The translations under genes were made by a program, and so were the position numbers. 56,278 bases of DNA from positions 1 to 56,278 of the forward strand of contig CALFWW010000195.1 of NCBI GenBank assembly GCA_937928575.1. The letters run 5' to 3'. Every line of letters starts with the position of its first letter. Position 1 is the first letter of the stretch. Source of the stretch: an uncultured Saprospiraceae bacterium (GTDB lineage Bacteria; Bacteroidota; Bacteroidia; Chitinophagales; Saprospiraceae). A model generated the notes under the pieces. It was given only the letters and a program-made list of their open reading frames with translations. It did no database searches and had not been told where the DNA came from. Of the stretch, positions 8,047 to 19,064 are shown in pieces.

Positions 8047-11000
8047 ATGAAAATCAAGCTACTAGTTTTCATTTCATTTCTTCTTCATTTTAATTTAAAG
8101 GCGGAAACTCGTGATAACAATGTTACAAATACTCCTGATCCAATAGTTGATGATGTGTATTACTGCTCAAATGAAAATGCATTTGAATTGTATGCTCAAG
8201 TACCTGCTGGCCTGGAAGTACATTGGCACGAACTACCTTGCAATGGGACTCCAATATATGTAGGTGATACCTTCTTTCCTGGATTCCCTGGTACCTTTTA
8301 TGTACAAGCTTTTGATCCGGTTAATAATTGTTACAGCAATTGTATCGCTGTCGATTTATTCGAATTTCCGCTTCCTTTTCTTGATGCAGAGCCACCTGTC
8401 TATTCACCGAACTTATTGTCCTATTCGGTCATTGTTGCTACGGATGGTTACATTACAAACAATATCGGAGTAGTAGTTGATAACATGGATGGAACATTTA
8501 CTTTGACTGGTATTCCGATTGGTGAAGATCTACAAATAACTGCTACCAGTAATGCCGGCTGTACTAATTTTATAACAGTATCTTCACCATCTTGCGAAGG
8601 CTGCCCAGACCCAGGTGATTGCGATGACAGCAATTGTCTAAACGGAATTGAATACTGGGATGACACCATTTGCGAATGTGTCTCAACAACTGGTTGTGAA
8701 TATCAAATAACTTCTATTACCCCTTCTGCTTGTCCACCAGATTCCTTAAACTCAACAACCTGTCTGAATGTTTGTCCCTACAATGCACAGGTATATGTCG
8801 TGAATGACTATAATGGTGAAGTTGAATGGGATGTGATCGGTGCGGAAAGTTGGGAAGTGATCGGAAATGAATTGTTGGTAAATTGGGGTGGACCCGGAAG
8901 TGTACTAATAACAGCAAGTGGAGAGGGCACAGAGGAAGCATGTGATTTGCAGGTGTCACTTACGCCATTAGGATGCAGTGGGGTGGTAGCCCTTGGTGAT
9001 CCTTCCTATGACTATATATGGTACGATCCATTCGGGAATATTTTAGCCATTGGCCAAGAATTTTATTCAATTAGCCCTGGTGAATACACACTAAACGTAA
9101 TGAGTCAAGATAATTGTTCTTATGAGGAATCCTTCTCAATTCCATTTGCGGGTCCAACTATAGAAATTGTTGGCGAGGTCGAAAATCTAATGGATTGTTC
9201 CGGAAATGATGGAAGTATTAATCTTAGTGTTGCAGGTGGTGCTCCGCCTTACGCTTATGAGTGGTCAACAGGTTCAACAACTCAAGATCTTATCGGAATA
9301 AGCAATGGTATATATCATGTTACGGTTTATGATGGTTCGGGATGCTCCACTTCTGCTTCTTTTACGGTCGACTGTGGGGCGGGATGTTCCGCTGTCGTGA
9401 CCACTTATACGAATCCGACTTGTGAATTAGGAGGCTCAATCTTTGCAAGTGATCTTATTGGTGGTGCTAACTTCACGATTACAGGACCAAACGGTTTTTC
9501 TTCTAATTCTACAGAAAATTATGATTTAGTAGCAGGAACCTATTATGTATTTGCGATTGGCAACGAATATGAATGCACTGAAATTATAGAATTAGAAAAT
9601 CAATTTGATGCATTATCTGCCAATGTGATAAATGAAAGTGAATGTGATACTTGCGATGGACAAATCAATTTTTCAAATTTCGAAAATTTGCTTTTTAATT
9701 GGTCCAATGGTAGTACCAGCCCTTTCAATCAAAATCTATGTGCAGGGGTATATAATGTTGTGGTTTCTGATTTTTTCGGAAATGCTTGTGAATATTCTTA
9801 TGCTATTACTTGTGGGGAACAAGTCGCTGCTTTTGAAACTTCACTTTGTATTGACATTCTTGAAGAAACCGAAGCCATTATATCCACCATCCCGGAACCA
9901 ATAAACGGCGATGTCAATATCTGTGCAGGTCAGACCATTTACTTCGAATCTCAAAGTATCAATGCCGAAACACACATTTGGGATTTTGGAAATGGAGAAA
10001 ATGATAGCGGTATTACCACAGAATTCACTTACGAGGTTCCAGGTTCTTATCTAGTTCAATTAATTGCTAGAAATGAATGTCTTTGTTCCGATACCACGAC
10101 CGTCAATGTAAATGTGGAACAAGCGATTATTCCAAAACTGGATTGTGTCGGTACAATTTGTGAAAACACCGAAGTCACTTACACAACAAATGCGGATTGC
10201 TCCAATTATACTTGGGAAGTTACTGGGGATGGAACCATCATCAGCGGAGGTGGAAGTAGTGATGATTTTATAACAATAAACTGGGGAGTCGGTCCATTAG
10301 GTACCATTGCACTGTCTGTTGCGAGTTGTACAGAAAATTATTGCGTTTTTGAAAATGTAAGTCAAATTCCAATTATCGGCAATAACGATGAGATAAAAGG
10401 GCTGACCAATGTTTGTAAAGGTGACTTGCAAGTCTATACCATAACCGAATATGGAGGAACCGATTTCTTTTGGGAAGTATCCTCCTATGGTGAAATTGTA
10501 AAAGGGCAAGGAATCAATACCGTCAGTATTCAATGGACAGATTTGTTGGTCCCGATTACACCACAATGGGTACGCGTTACGTATACGAATTGTTATTTAG
10601 AATGCGGAGGGTCAGACGAAATTGAGGTCAATATTTTGGATGAATACTTTTTTTCTGGTCCAATTGAGTTGTGTATTAATGAAATGGGGACTTACAATGC
10701 GGAAAAATTAACGGGTGGTCCTGCATCGGTAAATTGGGAAGTCAAAGATCCATCTGGTGCCGTTATTATGACAGCTGGTCCAACTGAGCAATTCGATTTG
10801 ACATTGACAGGAGCAACAGGAATCTATACCGTGACAGCAACGCCACCAAATGCAGTCTTGTTTTGTTCCGACCAATATAGTGCCTTTGTCAATTTATTAG
10901 AACTTCCACCACCAGTCTTGGGTATTGATGGAGATACGGAAATTTGTGTAGGAGCGACCTATACTTATCAAGCCATTTCAACTGAATCTAACACTTCTTT

Positions 11001-14000
11001 TTCATGGGAAGTCAATGATGGCGGTATACTCTCTGATTGGAATGGTGGAATTGTAAATGTTACTTGGAATAGTGATGGTCCCTATACTTTGACAGTTGCT
11101 CAAATCGAAAATTCAGATGCTGCTTGTGAGTCTGAGGCGATAACAATGAATTTGACAAAGATTGATGACATCGTGATATTGGGTCAACCACAACATTGTA
11201 TTGAAACGACTTCCACATTTGTCGCTACGAATTATCCAGATGTCAATTATGAGTGGACGATAAATCCCGAGACTGCTGCAACAATTATTGAAGGACAACA
11301 AACGAATACGATAGAAGTATTTTGGCACTCGGTTGGAAATGCTTCAGTTGAATTAAATGCTTGTTCAAATACAGATTCTTATAGTGTTTTTATCAATGAA
11401 ACACCAGTTCCAATAGTTAATCATCCAATCGAATTATGTCCTGAAGATACGGGACCCGTTTCAACCACCCTTCCATTTTCAAATTACGAGTGGAGAGATA
11501 CCAATGGTTTGATTCTTTCTACAATGACGAATACAGATTTAGGTCCAGGTAATTACGAGTTAATTGTTGAAGATGCAAATGGCTGTATTGGTAATGTGAT
11601 TTTTGAAATTGAATCATTACCGTCGCCGACTGTCGAAATATCTTCACCCAATTTATTAACGTATTGTCCGCCAGCATTTCCGGTCCCAACATTGTATGCA
11701 CTAGAATCTGATCCGCCATACCAATATCAATGGTATAGAAATAATGTCCTGATTCCCGGTGCCACGATGTCATTGTACACGCCACCAAGTGGAGATAGTG
11801 GATTGTATCAAGTGGAAGCCGTCAATGAGTATGGCTGCATCGGTGTTTCAAATATTTTGAATGTCCAATTGAGTTGTGGCGGTGGTGGCGGAGGTCCACC
11901 AGCAGAATTGCAATGTCAAGGGGTAATTTCTACTTTTGATATTGAGAATACAAATAGGTGCGAAAAACATAAATTCCAAAACACTTCACCAAATATGATT
12001 CCTGGAACGACCGAATGGTTATTTGGTTTTCCAGATGTGGAAGGTACTTCTACAGGCGACAACACCAGCTACGAATTTCAGCGATCCGGCTTTTATTTTG
12101 TGGTCATGATTTGTGATCATTTGGTAAATGGAGTGGTAGAAAGATGCGGTTTGGGAAAACTCGATATGATTCCGGTTTCTCCAGATTTTCATGTTTTATC
12201 AAATTGTGTAAATGCAGCTATTGAATTTGAAGACCTATCCACTTTTGTCCCTGGGCAAAGTGTCACTTCTTGGACTTGGGATTTTGGAGATCCAGCAAGT
12301 GGCGCAAACAATACTTCTACATTACAGGATCCCACTCATTTTTACAATGTTGCAGGTACCTATGAAGTGACGTTGTTAATTACGGGGCCAAATGGTTGTG
12401 AATCAGAAATTACAAAATCAATAGTTATTCAAGATCCGCCAACGCCAAGTTTTGAGCTGCCAACTGAAGATTGTCAAAATTTTCCACTTGATTTTACAGC
12501 CAACATAGGACCCAATGTCACTGATGTATTCTGGGATTTCGGTGATCCAGCAAGTGGGGATGCCAATACTTCAGAAGTAGTGGAAACCTATCATGAATAT
12601 GAAACTCCTGGAACCTACACCATAACATTGACTGCACAAACCATTTATGGATGTTCAGAAACTTTTACGGAACAAGTAACCATTCAGCAAAATAATTTGT
12701 CAGGAGTTATTTCGATGGTTCCAGGCTCACCAATTTGCGAGGATCAAATCACAACAATGACTGCTCCGACTGCTTTAAATTATGCTTGGTCAAGTGGTGC
12801 TTTTACGAGTACCCTTACTACCGGAGCTGCTGGTGCATATGATGTTACAATTTCTGATGACAATGGTTGTAGCTACACAACACCAGAAGTTATTTTGGAT
12901 GTACTGCCATTACCAGGTGGCGAAATCAGGGTGGTGGAGTATGATGAATATGATCAGCCAATCAGCTTTTTCTATGATAGCTATACCATTTGTGAAGGTG
13001 ACGAAGTTTTTATGGAAATTAATCAAGTAGATGGTTATACGTACACTTGGAGTACGGGTATTAGTGGTACTGAATTGGAATTTTCAGAAGAGCGCGACAA
13101 TTTATTGGAAGCAGGAACTTATGTTTTTGACGTAACAATTGTAGATACGCAAACCGGTTGTACCAATATTGCGGGTCCATACACCGTTTTGGTTAATGCC
13201 AACCCTGAAGATATATTGTTAGTTTCAAATCCTGATGGATTTATCTGCGACAATCAACCGGCAACCATTTCTATTGCCAATTATGATCCAGACTTGACGT
13301 ATGTTTGGAATACAGGAACCATCGATGCCACTGCGATAATTGTAGATATTCCTGGGATTTATTATGTCCGGGCGTTCAATGAGAATGGGTGTGAAACTAC
13401 TTCCAATGAAATTGAAATTCACAAAGGTCCGGATATCAATCGGATCCCATCGGGCTGTCATAAACGCTGTGCACCCGATACCCTATGTCTGCCTTCGATG
13501 CCTGGGATCGTAAGTTGGCAATGGTATTTTGAAGACACCGCCATCCCTGCTCCTGAAGGCACCCAACAAGAGATAGTCGCAAATGAAAGTGGTGATTATT
13601 ATGTTGAAATGATTGATGAGTTTGGCTGTGAAGCTACTTCAGGTATTATGAGTTTAGATTTATTTATTGGGACAGGTACAATAGGAGGAGAAGTTTATTT
13701 TGATGTCAATGACAATGGAATTATTGATGGACCAGATACCTTAATGAGTAACCAAACTATTTTCATTGAAGGAGAGAACTTTAGTGACCAAGTAAGTTCT
13801 AACAATATAGGTGCTTATACATTTGAAGATATATTGGCAGTTGATTACACTTTGTATTTTGATAGTTTGTCCTTGCCGTCAGAATGGATTGTCGTTCAAT
13901 CTGTACAACAAAGTGAATTGGTTGGTTGTGATGATATTGAAGAGGTGAATTGGTTGGTGCGTCAACCTTGTGTTGAGCAATTCGGAGTAGAAAATTTCAA

Positions 14001-15492
14001 TCTCTGTCCTGGCGAGACCTTGGAGTATCATGATGTTATTTTAACTTCAGATGAAATTGCAATTGTAGTGTTACAATCGGCTTCAGGATGTGATTCTACA
14101 GTAACCGTAAATGTATCACCATATCCATCCAGTATTGATAGCTTGCATTTTGAAGCTTGTTTTGAAGATTTTTACGAATACAATGGACAGCAAATTGCGG
14201 CAGGAGAAAGTTACACTTTTGAGATGATGACCACCAATGGTTGTGATTCAAATGAAGTAGTTGTAATTGAGATGTTAATGCCAAGTATGGAAAGTCTGGA
14301 ATTTGAAGTTTGCGAGGGCGAAATGTACACTTATAATGGTGTAGAGATTCCAGCAGGTGAAACTGTAGCATTTGATTTGATGAATGTGGCTGGTTGTGAT
14401 TCTATGGTAATGGTTGCCGTTGTCCCGATTCCATTATCATTCAATGAAGTCGAGTTGTTTGCTTGTTCGGGCGACTCTGTCTATTATGTGGATGAATATT
14501 TATTTCCAAACTCTACTCAGTTGATTGAGCTGACCAGTTTTTCTGGTTGTGATTCAGTAGAGCAAGTGACGGTGACAGCATTAGGTTTGCAGGCAATAGA
14601 TTTGAATGTGGAAGTTTGTCCTGATGAAATGTTTATCTACAATGGTCAGGAATATGAATCTGGTACATCCGAAACGTTTAGTTATGTAAGTTCGCAAGGA
14701 TGTGACTCAATTATTCAGTTGAATGTAAATACATCTCCTGATTTCTCCTTTGATTATGAAGCGGAAATTGTCTGTTATGATGAGTTAGGCGATATTATTA
14801 TCAACAATATGCAAGGAAGTACCAATCCGTATTTGTATTCATTGGATGGCTCTAATTTCCAGACTGAAAATGAATTCAGTGAGTTGTCGCCAGGTGACCA
14901 CATGGTTTATGTTCAAGATATTAATGGTTGTATAAAGTCCTTGCCAGCAAATATTCCTGTGTATGATCGATTAAATGTTTTGACAAATAATGCGACCCTT
15001 AGTTGTGAAGTAGACTCGGTATTATTATCAGCAGAATTGCTTACCGGACCTAACATAAATCTTACGTTTACATGGCCAGATGGCTCTACGGGTTCAAATT
15101 ATTATGTATCCAATGCTGGTACTTACGAATTACAAGCAAGCAATGTATGTGAAGATAAAACAGTAGAAATCATAGTTTCACCAGCAATCAATGAGCTTGA
15201 AAATTATCTGTATATTCCAAATATTTTTTCTCCAAATGGAGACGGGATCAATGATTACTTCCTAATGACACCGGCTGATTATGTCACCATCCATAGTTTT
15301 GAGATACATGTTTTCGATCGTTGGGGAGAACAGCAATATTTCTCTAGGGATATTAAGACTGGTTGGGATGGAACCCTTAAAAACGGAAATTTCAATCCTG
15401 GTGTGCACGTATGGTGGTTGAAAATGGATGTCTCTTATTGTGGAGAACGAAAAGCTATTTTTGAGAAAGGAGATATTACAGTTATCCGATAA
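8047..15492 (+). CDS. Giant multidomain surface protein, T9SS type B (CHU_C) sorting domain
   Basis: Secreted protein of 2481 residues with a signal peptide (about 1-19). Domains seen in order: a Cys-rich N-terminal part; a SprB-type repeat near 380-440 (DCSGNDGSINLSVAGGAPPY); PKD-like domains near 630-690 (HIWDFGNGEN), 1400-1465 (TWDFGDPASG) and 1485-1545 (WDFGDPASG); an Ig-like domain near 1200-1275; an SdrD-B-like module near 1875-1950 (GEVYFDVNDNGIIDG); five repeats of about 50 residues with a GCDS motif near 1976-2228; and a CHU_C domain (about 2387-2481) with YIPNIFSPNGDGIND and a C-terminal GDITVIR. The CHU_C end predicts T9SS export; type B cargo such as SprB serve in gliding and adhesion. 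The role of this protein (adhesin, matrix or mat component) is inference. No frameshift is visible. Confidence 0.93.
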   Translation: MKIKLLVFISFLLHFNLKAETRDNNVTNTPDPIVDDVYYCSNENAFELYAQVPAGLEVHWHELPCNGTPIYVGDTFFPGFPGTFYVQAFDPVNNCYSNCIAVDLFEFPLPFLDAEPPVYSPNLLSYSVIVATDGYITNNIGVVVDNMDGTFTLTGIPIGEDLQITATSNAGCTNFITVSSPSCEGCPDPGDCDDSNCLNGIEYWDDTICECVSTTGCEYQITSITPSACPPDSLNSTTCLNVCPYNAQVYVVNDYNGEVEWDVIGAESWEVIGNELLVNWGGPGSVLITASGEGTEEACDLQVSLTPLGCSGVVALGDPSYDYIWYDPFGNILAIGQEFYSISPGEYTLNVMSQDNCSYEESFSIPFAGPTIEIVGEVENLMDCSGNDGSINLSVAGGAPPYAYEWSTGSTTQDLIGISNGIYHVTVYDGSGCSTSASFTVDCGAGCSAVVTTYTNPTCELGGSIFASDLIGGANFTITGPNGFSSNSTENYDLVAGTYYVFAIGNEYECTEIIELENQFDALSANVINESECDTCDGQINFSNFENLLFNWSNGSTSPFNQNLCAGVYNVVVSDFFGNACEYSYAITCGEQVAAFETSLCIDILEETEAIISTIPEPINGDVNICAGQTIYFESQSINAETHIWDFGNGENDSGITTEFTYEVPGSYLVQLIARNECLCSDTTTVNVNVEQAIIPKLDCVGTICENTEVTYTTNADCSNYTWEVTGDGTIISGGGSSDDFITINWGVGPLGTIALSVASCTENYCVFENVSQIPIIGNNDEIKGLTNVCKGDLQVYTITEYGGTDFFWEVSSYGEIVKGQGINTVSIQWTDLLVPITPQWVRVTYTNCYLECGGSDEIEVNILDEYFFSGPIELCINEMGTYNAEKLTGGPASVNWEVKDPSGAVIMTAGPTEQFDLTLTGATGIYTVTATPPNAVLFCSDQYSAFVNLLELPPPVLGIDGDTEICVGATYTYQAISTESNTSFSWEVNDGGILSDWNGGIVNVTWNSDGPYTLTVAQIENSDAACESEAITMNLTKIDDIVILGQPQHCIETTSTFVATNYPDVNYEWTINPETAATIIEGQQTNTIEVFWHSVGNASVELNACSNTDSYSVFINETPVPIVNHPIELCPEDTGPVSTTLPFSNYEWRDTNGLILSTMTNTDLGPGNYELIVEDANGCIGNVIFEIESLPSPTVEISSPNLLTYCPPAFPVPTLYALESDPPYQYQWYRNNVLIPGATMSLYTPPSGDSGLYQVEAVNEYGCIGVSNILNVQLSCGGGGGGPPAELQCQGVISTFDIENTNRCEKHKFQNTSPNMIPGTTEWLFGFPDVEGTSTGDNTSYEFQRSGFYFVVMICDHLVNGVVERCGLGKLDMIPVSPDFHVLSNCVNAAIEFEDLSTFVPGQSVTSWTWDFGDPASGANNTSTLQDPTHFYNVAGTYEVTLLITGPNGCESEITKSIVIQDPPTPSFELPTEDCQNFPLDFTANIGPNVTDVFWDFGDPASGDANTSEVVETYHEYETPGTYTITLTAQTIYGCSETFTEQVTIQQNNLSGVISMVPGSPICEDQITTMTAPTALNYAWSSGAFTSTLTTGAAGAYDVTISDDNGCSYTTPEVILDVLPLPGGEIRVVEYDEYDQPISFFYDSYTICEGDEVFMEINQVDGYTYTWSTGISGTELEFSEERDNLLEAGTYVFDVTIVDTQTGCTNIAGPYTVLVNANPEDILLVSNPDGFICDNQPATISIANYDPDLTYVWNTGTIDATAIIVDIPGIYYVRAFNENGCETTSNEIEIHKGPDINRIPSGCHKRCAPDTLCLPSMPGIVSWQWYFEDTAIPAPEGTQQEIVANESGDYYVEMIDEFGCEATSGIMSLDLFIGTGTIGGEVYFDVNDNGIIDGPDTLMSNQTIFIEGENFSDQVSSNNIGAYTFEDILAVDYTLYFDSLSLPSEWIVVQSVQQSELVGCDDIEEVNWLVRQPCVEQFGVENFNLCPGETLEYHDVILTSDEIAIVVLQSASGCDSTVTVNVSPYPSSIDSLHFEACFEDFYEYNGQQIAAGESYTFEMMTTNGCDSNEVVVIEMLMPSMESLEFEVCEGEMYTYNGVEIPAGETVAFDLMNVAGCDSMVMVAVVPIPLSFNEVELFACSGDSVYYVDEYLFPNSTQLIELTSFSGCDSVEQVTVTALGLQAIDLNVEVCPDEMFIYNGQEYESGTSETFSYVSSQGCDSIIQLNVNTSPDFSFDYEAEIVCYDELGDIIINNMQGSTNPYLYSLDGSNFQTENEFSELSPGDHMVYVQDINGCIKSLPANIPVYDRLNVLTNNATLSCEVDSVLLSAELLTGPNINLTFTWPDGSTGSNYYVSNAGTYELQASNVCEDKTVEIIVSPAINELENYLYIPNIFSPNGDGINDYFLMTPADYVTIHSFEIHVFDRWGEQQYFSRDIKTGWDGTLKNGNFNPGVHVWWLKMDVSYCGERKAIFEKGDITVIR

Positions 15493-15658
15493 ATTGACAC
15501 TTTTAGTTCTCTGAACTTTCGTTATAAATTTGCACTATTCGGTTGATGATAGTAATAAATGTAAATGAATTGTTAGGTTAAATTATTCGTTTGGCTATTC
15601 TAAACAAATGCGATTTCTTGATTTAGAAATCCGTCTTTTGTGTATGATTCAATCTGTA

Positions 15659-18046
15659 TTATACAAATATCGTATCAAAGTTTGATTGTTTTTCCGTTTC
15701 TAGATTGGCCATTGCGATGTCTTTTGAGATAGTAAAATAAAAGGTCGTACCAACACCAAATTCAGATTCCACCCAAATTTTACCCTCATGAAGATCGATT
15801 ATTTTTTTGCAGGTTGCCAAGCCAATACCTGAACCTCGATATTCTGAGGCACTATGCAGTTTGCTAAATACCTGAAAGATAGTTTCAAAGTTTTCTTTCT
15901 CGATGCCAATCCCGTTATCTTGTATTTCAAATTGCCAGCATTCGGGAGTTTCAGTTCCTCTTACTTTGATAATACATTGTTCATTTATCTTTCTGAACTT
16001 AATGGCGTTGGAGATAATATTTTGAAATAATTGAATAACTTTTGTTTTGACAAGGATAATGTTATCAGGTAAATTATCAGTTTGTATCAGGACATTATTT
16101 TCAAAAATAAGTTGATTCAGATTCTGCTGAATGATTGTTAGAATATCATTTAAATTTTCACTTTCAAACTTTGAACTTTTGATGGAGCTAATTCGAGAAT
16201 GCTCTAAAATATCCGTTGTCAATCGCTCCAAATTTTCGACACTACTTTGAATGAACTCTAAGTATTGAGCTGAATTTTTATCGATTATTTCATTTTTGGA
16301 AAGATGTTGTTCTAATACTTTTGAAAAAGATTTAATGGTTCTCAAAGGTTGTTTTATATCATGGGAAGCGACATAGGCAAAACTTTCTAATTCAGAATTA
16401 GAATTAATGTATTGTTCCAATTGCACATTTTTATTTTGAATCGTATGCATTTGATCTGCCAGCTTGCGTTCCGATGCTTTACGGATAGAGACATCTTTGA
16501 TATTGATGATAATAAATTTTTCTTTTCCATGTTTGATTGGTGAAAACGAAACTTCACAATCAAATACTTCAGAATTTGATGTAACACCTGAAGTCTCAAA
16601 ACTAATTAAATCATTAGCGATTTCTTTTTTCTTTTCAGTGAGTAGTTGTTGATATGGCGCCATCTCACTGCCGTTAAGGTTGATTAATTCTAAGATATTG
16701 GAACTGATTAAATTTGACTTTGTAGTGGCAAATAGTGAACAGGCTTTGTCATTCACATCAATGATTTTTCTTTGACAAGTGCTATAAAAAATACTTGCAT
16801 CAAATGAACTCTCAAATATTTTCCTAAATCTTATTTCACTATATTCTACGGATTTTTTACTGTTGATATCTGCAAGTTTCATCCTTTTTACAATTGCGAT
16901 TGCAAACAAAATAGATTCAAAAACAAATGCAATGTTCATAGCATATACAATCATGATTAATTGCGCTCTTGTCTTATTTCCAAAATCTATATAGCCCTTG
17001 ATACGCAACGTCAATATGATCAATCCAGTAAGCGATGCCAACAATGCCATTAGTAACCATGTTGTTGGAATGTAGTTATTGTTTTTAGTTCTGTAAGCTG
17101 CTACCATGAAAAGTAGAATTACGGGTGTGTATATTCCTAAGTTCTCATTAAAGCCAAGCCCAGAAGTATATCGACTGTAGAAAAAGCAAGTAATTGCAAC
17201 ACCAATAATTGATCTAAAAAGGAAGGGTTGGGTTTTATTCAGCTGTAAAAATGTATTCAAATACAATATCAAAGCAACAACATAAATTTGAGTGATATTT
17301 TCATGCAAAAATGAGTTGACTTTCGGAAATGAAGACCAAATATGTTGAAATCCTAATCCATCCTCCGAGGTGCAAAGAGTCATGCAAGTCAATACGTAAA
17401 TTACATAAAATAGATTTAGGGGTTTTCTTTGCCATAAAAACATTAGCAAATTGAAAATGGCTAAAGATCCTAATACTCCATAAAAGATTCCCAGCATTGC
17501 ATATTCCTTGGTAGAATAATTTACCACTAAATTGTTAGAACGCACCCAAAATTGCAAAGGGAATGGATGGTTAGATTGTAGCCTAAGAAAGACTTGTTTT
17601 TCCTTCTCCAGGTCTGGTAAATTGAACAAATAGTTTTTGTGTTCAACTTTTTTCAACGATGCTTTTCTTAGTGCTCCAACTGTAAAATGCTCATAGTCGC
17701 CTTCCGTATTTTCAAAATATAAATCTACATATGAAATGGCCCAATTCGGTAATTCCAAATACCAATTATCGATGGTACTGGATGTATTTTGTAATTTGAA
17801 CTTTACCCAACAGACTGTTTGTGGATGATGGATGAAGTTGACATTACCATTTTGAAAGATGGATTCATCCAATTGCTTTATGGCTTCAAATTCTAAATTC
17901 GTAGTATCCTTATAGATGGACAAAAACTCGATTGGTATGGTAGTATCCTCGCTATCACCGGTTAAGGTAAACACAGGTGTGTGGTTGCCAAAAGTAGCAT
18001 TGACAATTGAGAACCATAGGATTATCGAAATTAAATTGATCTTCAT
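15659..18046 (-). CDS. 7TMR-DISM sensor histidine kinase with PAS domain
   Basis: Membrane sensor kinase of 795 residues. A signal peptide (about 1-20) precedes a periplasmic 7TMR-DISMED2 domain (about 40-180, expected to bind a small extracellular ligand such as a carbohydrate). Seven membrane helices follow (about 185-395), then a PAS domain (about 405-520), HisKA with the H-box SHDIKQPLRTIKSF (His near 558) and a HATPase_c domain with N box NAIKFR, G1 DNGIGI and G2 GSGIGLAT. It has no receiver domain and no response regulator is adjacent, so its partner is encoded elsewhere. It is the last gene of the minus-strand run, 52 bases after the dehydrogenase, and converges on the giant protein gene. 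A short unconserved tail of about 20 residues follows the ATPase domain. Confidence 0.93.
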   Translation of the reverse strand: MKINLISIILWFSIVNATFGNHTPVFTLTGDSEDTTIPIEFLSIYKDTTNLEFEAIKQLDESIFQNGNVNFIHHPQTVCWVKFKLQNTSSTIDNWYLELPNWAISYVDLYFENTEGDYEHFTVGALRKASLKKVEHKNYLFNLPDLEKEKQVFLRLQSNHPFPLQFWVRSNNLVVNYSTKEYAMLGIFYGVLGSLAIFNLLMFLWQRKPLNLFYVIYVLTCMTLCTSEDGLGFQHIWSSFPKVNSFLHENITQIYVVALILYLNTFLQLNKTQPFLFRSIIGVAITCFFYSRYTSGLGFNENLGIYTPVILLFMVAAYRTKNNNYIPTTWLLMALLASLTGLIILTLRIKGYIDFGNKTRAQLIMIVYAMNIAFVFESILFAIAIVKRMKLADINSKKSVEYSEIRFRKIFESSFDASIFYSTCQRKIIDVNDKACSLFATTKSNLISSNILELINLNGSEMAPYQQLLTEKKKEIANDLISFETSGVTSNSEVFDCEVSFSPIKHGKEKFIIINIKDVSIRKASERKLADQMHTIQNKNVQLEQYINSNSELESFAYVASHDIKQPLRTIKSFSKVLEQHLSKNEIIDKNSAQYLEFIQSSVENLERLTTDILEHSRISSIKSSKFESENLNDILTIIQQNLNQLIFENNVLIQTDNLPDNIILVKTKVIQLFQNIISNAIKFRKINEQCIIKVRGTETPECWQFEIQDNGIGIEKENFETIFQVFSKLHSASEYRGSGIGLATCKKIIDLHEGKIWVESEFGVGTTFYFTISKDIAMANLETEKQSNFDTIFV

Positions 18047-18098
18047 GGAGTGATTTTTTGGGCTTATGATGCATGTTCAAAAACTACTCCAAATCTTG

Positions 18099-19064
18099 TT
18101 AATTTGGTAGAATACCAACAAAATCATTTGGCTTATCCAAATACGACCAGACATTTTGTATGACACCATGCAACAATCTTTTCCTCGATTCAAAACTTGC
18201 CCATGCCATATGTGGCGTGATGATGCAATTATCCAAGCCCAAAAGCGGATGGTCTTCAGGTGGTGGTTCTTCAGAAAGTACATCCAATGCTGCGTATGCA
18301 AGTTTATTGTTTTCTAATGCCCATTTTAAGTCTTCTTCATTGATTAAACCACCACGACCGGTATTGATGAGTATAGAAGATGACTTCATCATGGCCAAAT
18401 TGGTCTCATTAAAAATTCCTGCATTTTCATCAGAAAGCGGAGCATGTAGAGAAAGGATATCACTTTTTTGAAGCAACATTTCAAACTCGACTAATTTGAC
18501 CCCTTCTAATGTAGACTTGTTGTTATTTTTTCTGGTTGCAATGACCTTCATTCCAAATGCAAGTGCGATTTCAGCCACTTTAGAGCCAATCATTCCCAAG
18601 CCATAGATACCCATTGTTTGACCTGATAATTCAGTAATTTTCTTTTCAGTAAAAGACCAATCAGGATTTTGACTCCACTTTTTATTTTGGACCGCCTGGT
18701 TATGTAAATGGATATCATTTCTGATTCTCAAAATTTGTGCAAAGACATGTTGTGCAACAGATGGGGCAGCATAACCAACAACATTGCAAACTTTTACGCC
18801 ATATTTAGCGGCAGCTTTTAAGTCAATCGAATTGTATCCGGTAGCTGCAACACTTATCAATTGTAGCAACGGCAATTCTTTGATGACCTCTTTTGAAAAT
18901 ACGACTTTGTTGGTTATGATAACCGTAGCATTCTTAGATCGCTCAATTACCTCTTCAGGAGAAGTTCGGTCGTATATTGTTAATTTTCCAAGTTTATCCA
19001 ATTCTTCCCATGAAAGATCACCAGGATTTGTGGTGTATCCATCCAGAATGACTATTTCAATCAT
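18099..19064 (-). CDS. D-2-hydroxyacid dehydrogenase (hydroxypyruvate/glycerate reductase-like)
   Basis: NAD(P)-dependent cytosolic enzyme of 321 residues that interconverts a D-2-hydroxyacid and its 2-oxoacid. The nucleotide-binding loop GIYGLGMIGSKVAE (about 151-164) carries GxGxxG. The catalytic set is visible: Arg in LINTGRGGLIN, Glu in DVLSEEP and His in ITPHMAW. The C-terminal layout resembles glycerate dehydrogenase (HprA) more than SerA, because no ACT domain is present. The exact substrate cannot be fixed from sequence. Its ATG overlaps the stop of the upstream T9SS protein gene as ATGA (19061-19064), so the two are probably translationally coupled. The histidine kinase gene follows after 52 bases. 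Confidence 0.92.
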   Translation of the reverse strand: MIEIVILDGYTTNPGDLSWEELDKLGKLTIYDRTSPEEVIERSKNATVIITNKVVFSKEVIKELPLLQLISVAATGYNSIDLKAAAKYGVKVCNVVGYAAPSVAQHVFAQILRIRNDIHLHNQAVQNKKWSQNPDWSFTEKKITELSGQTMGIYGLGMIGSKVAEIALAFGMKVIATRKNNNKSTLEGVKLVEFEMLLQKSDILSLHAPLSDENAGIFNETNLAMMKSSSILINTGRGGLINEEDLKWALENNKLAYAALDVLSEEPPPEDHPLLGLDNCIITPHMAWASFESRKRLLHGVIQNVWSYLDKPNDFVGILPN

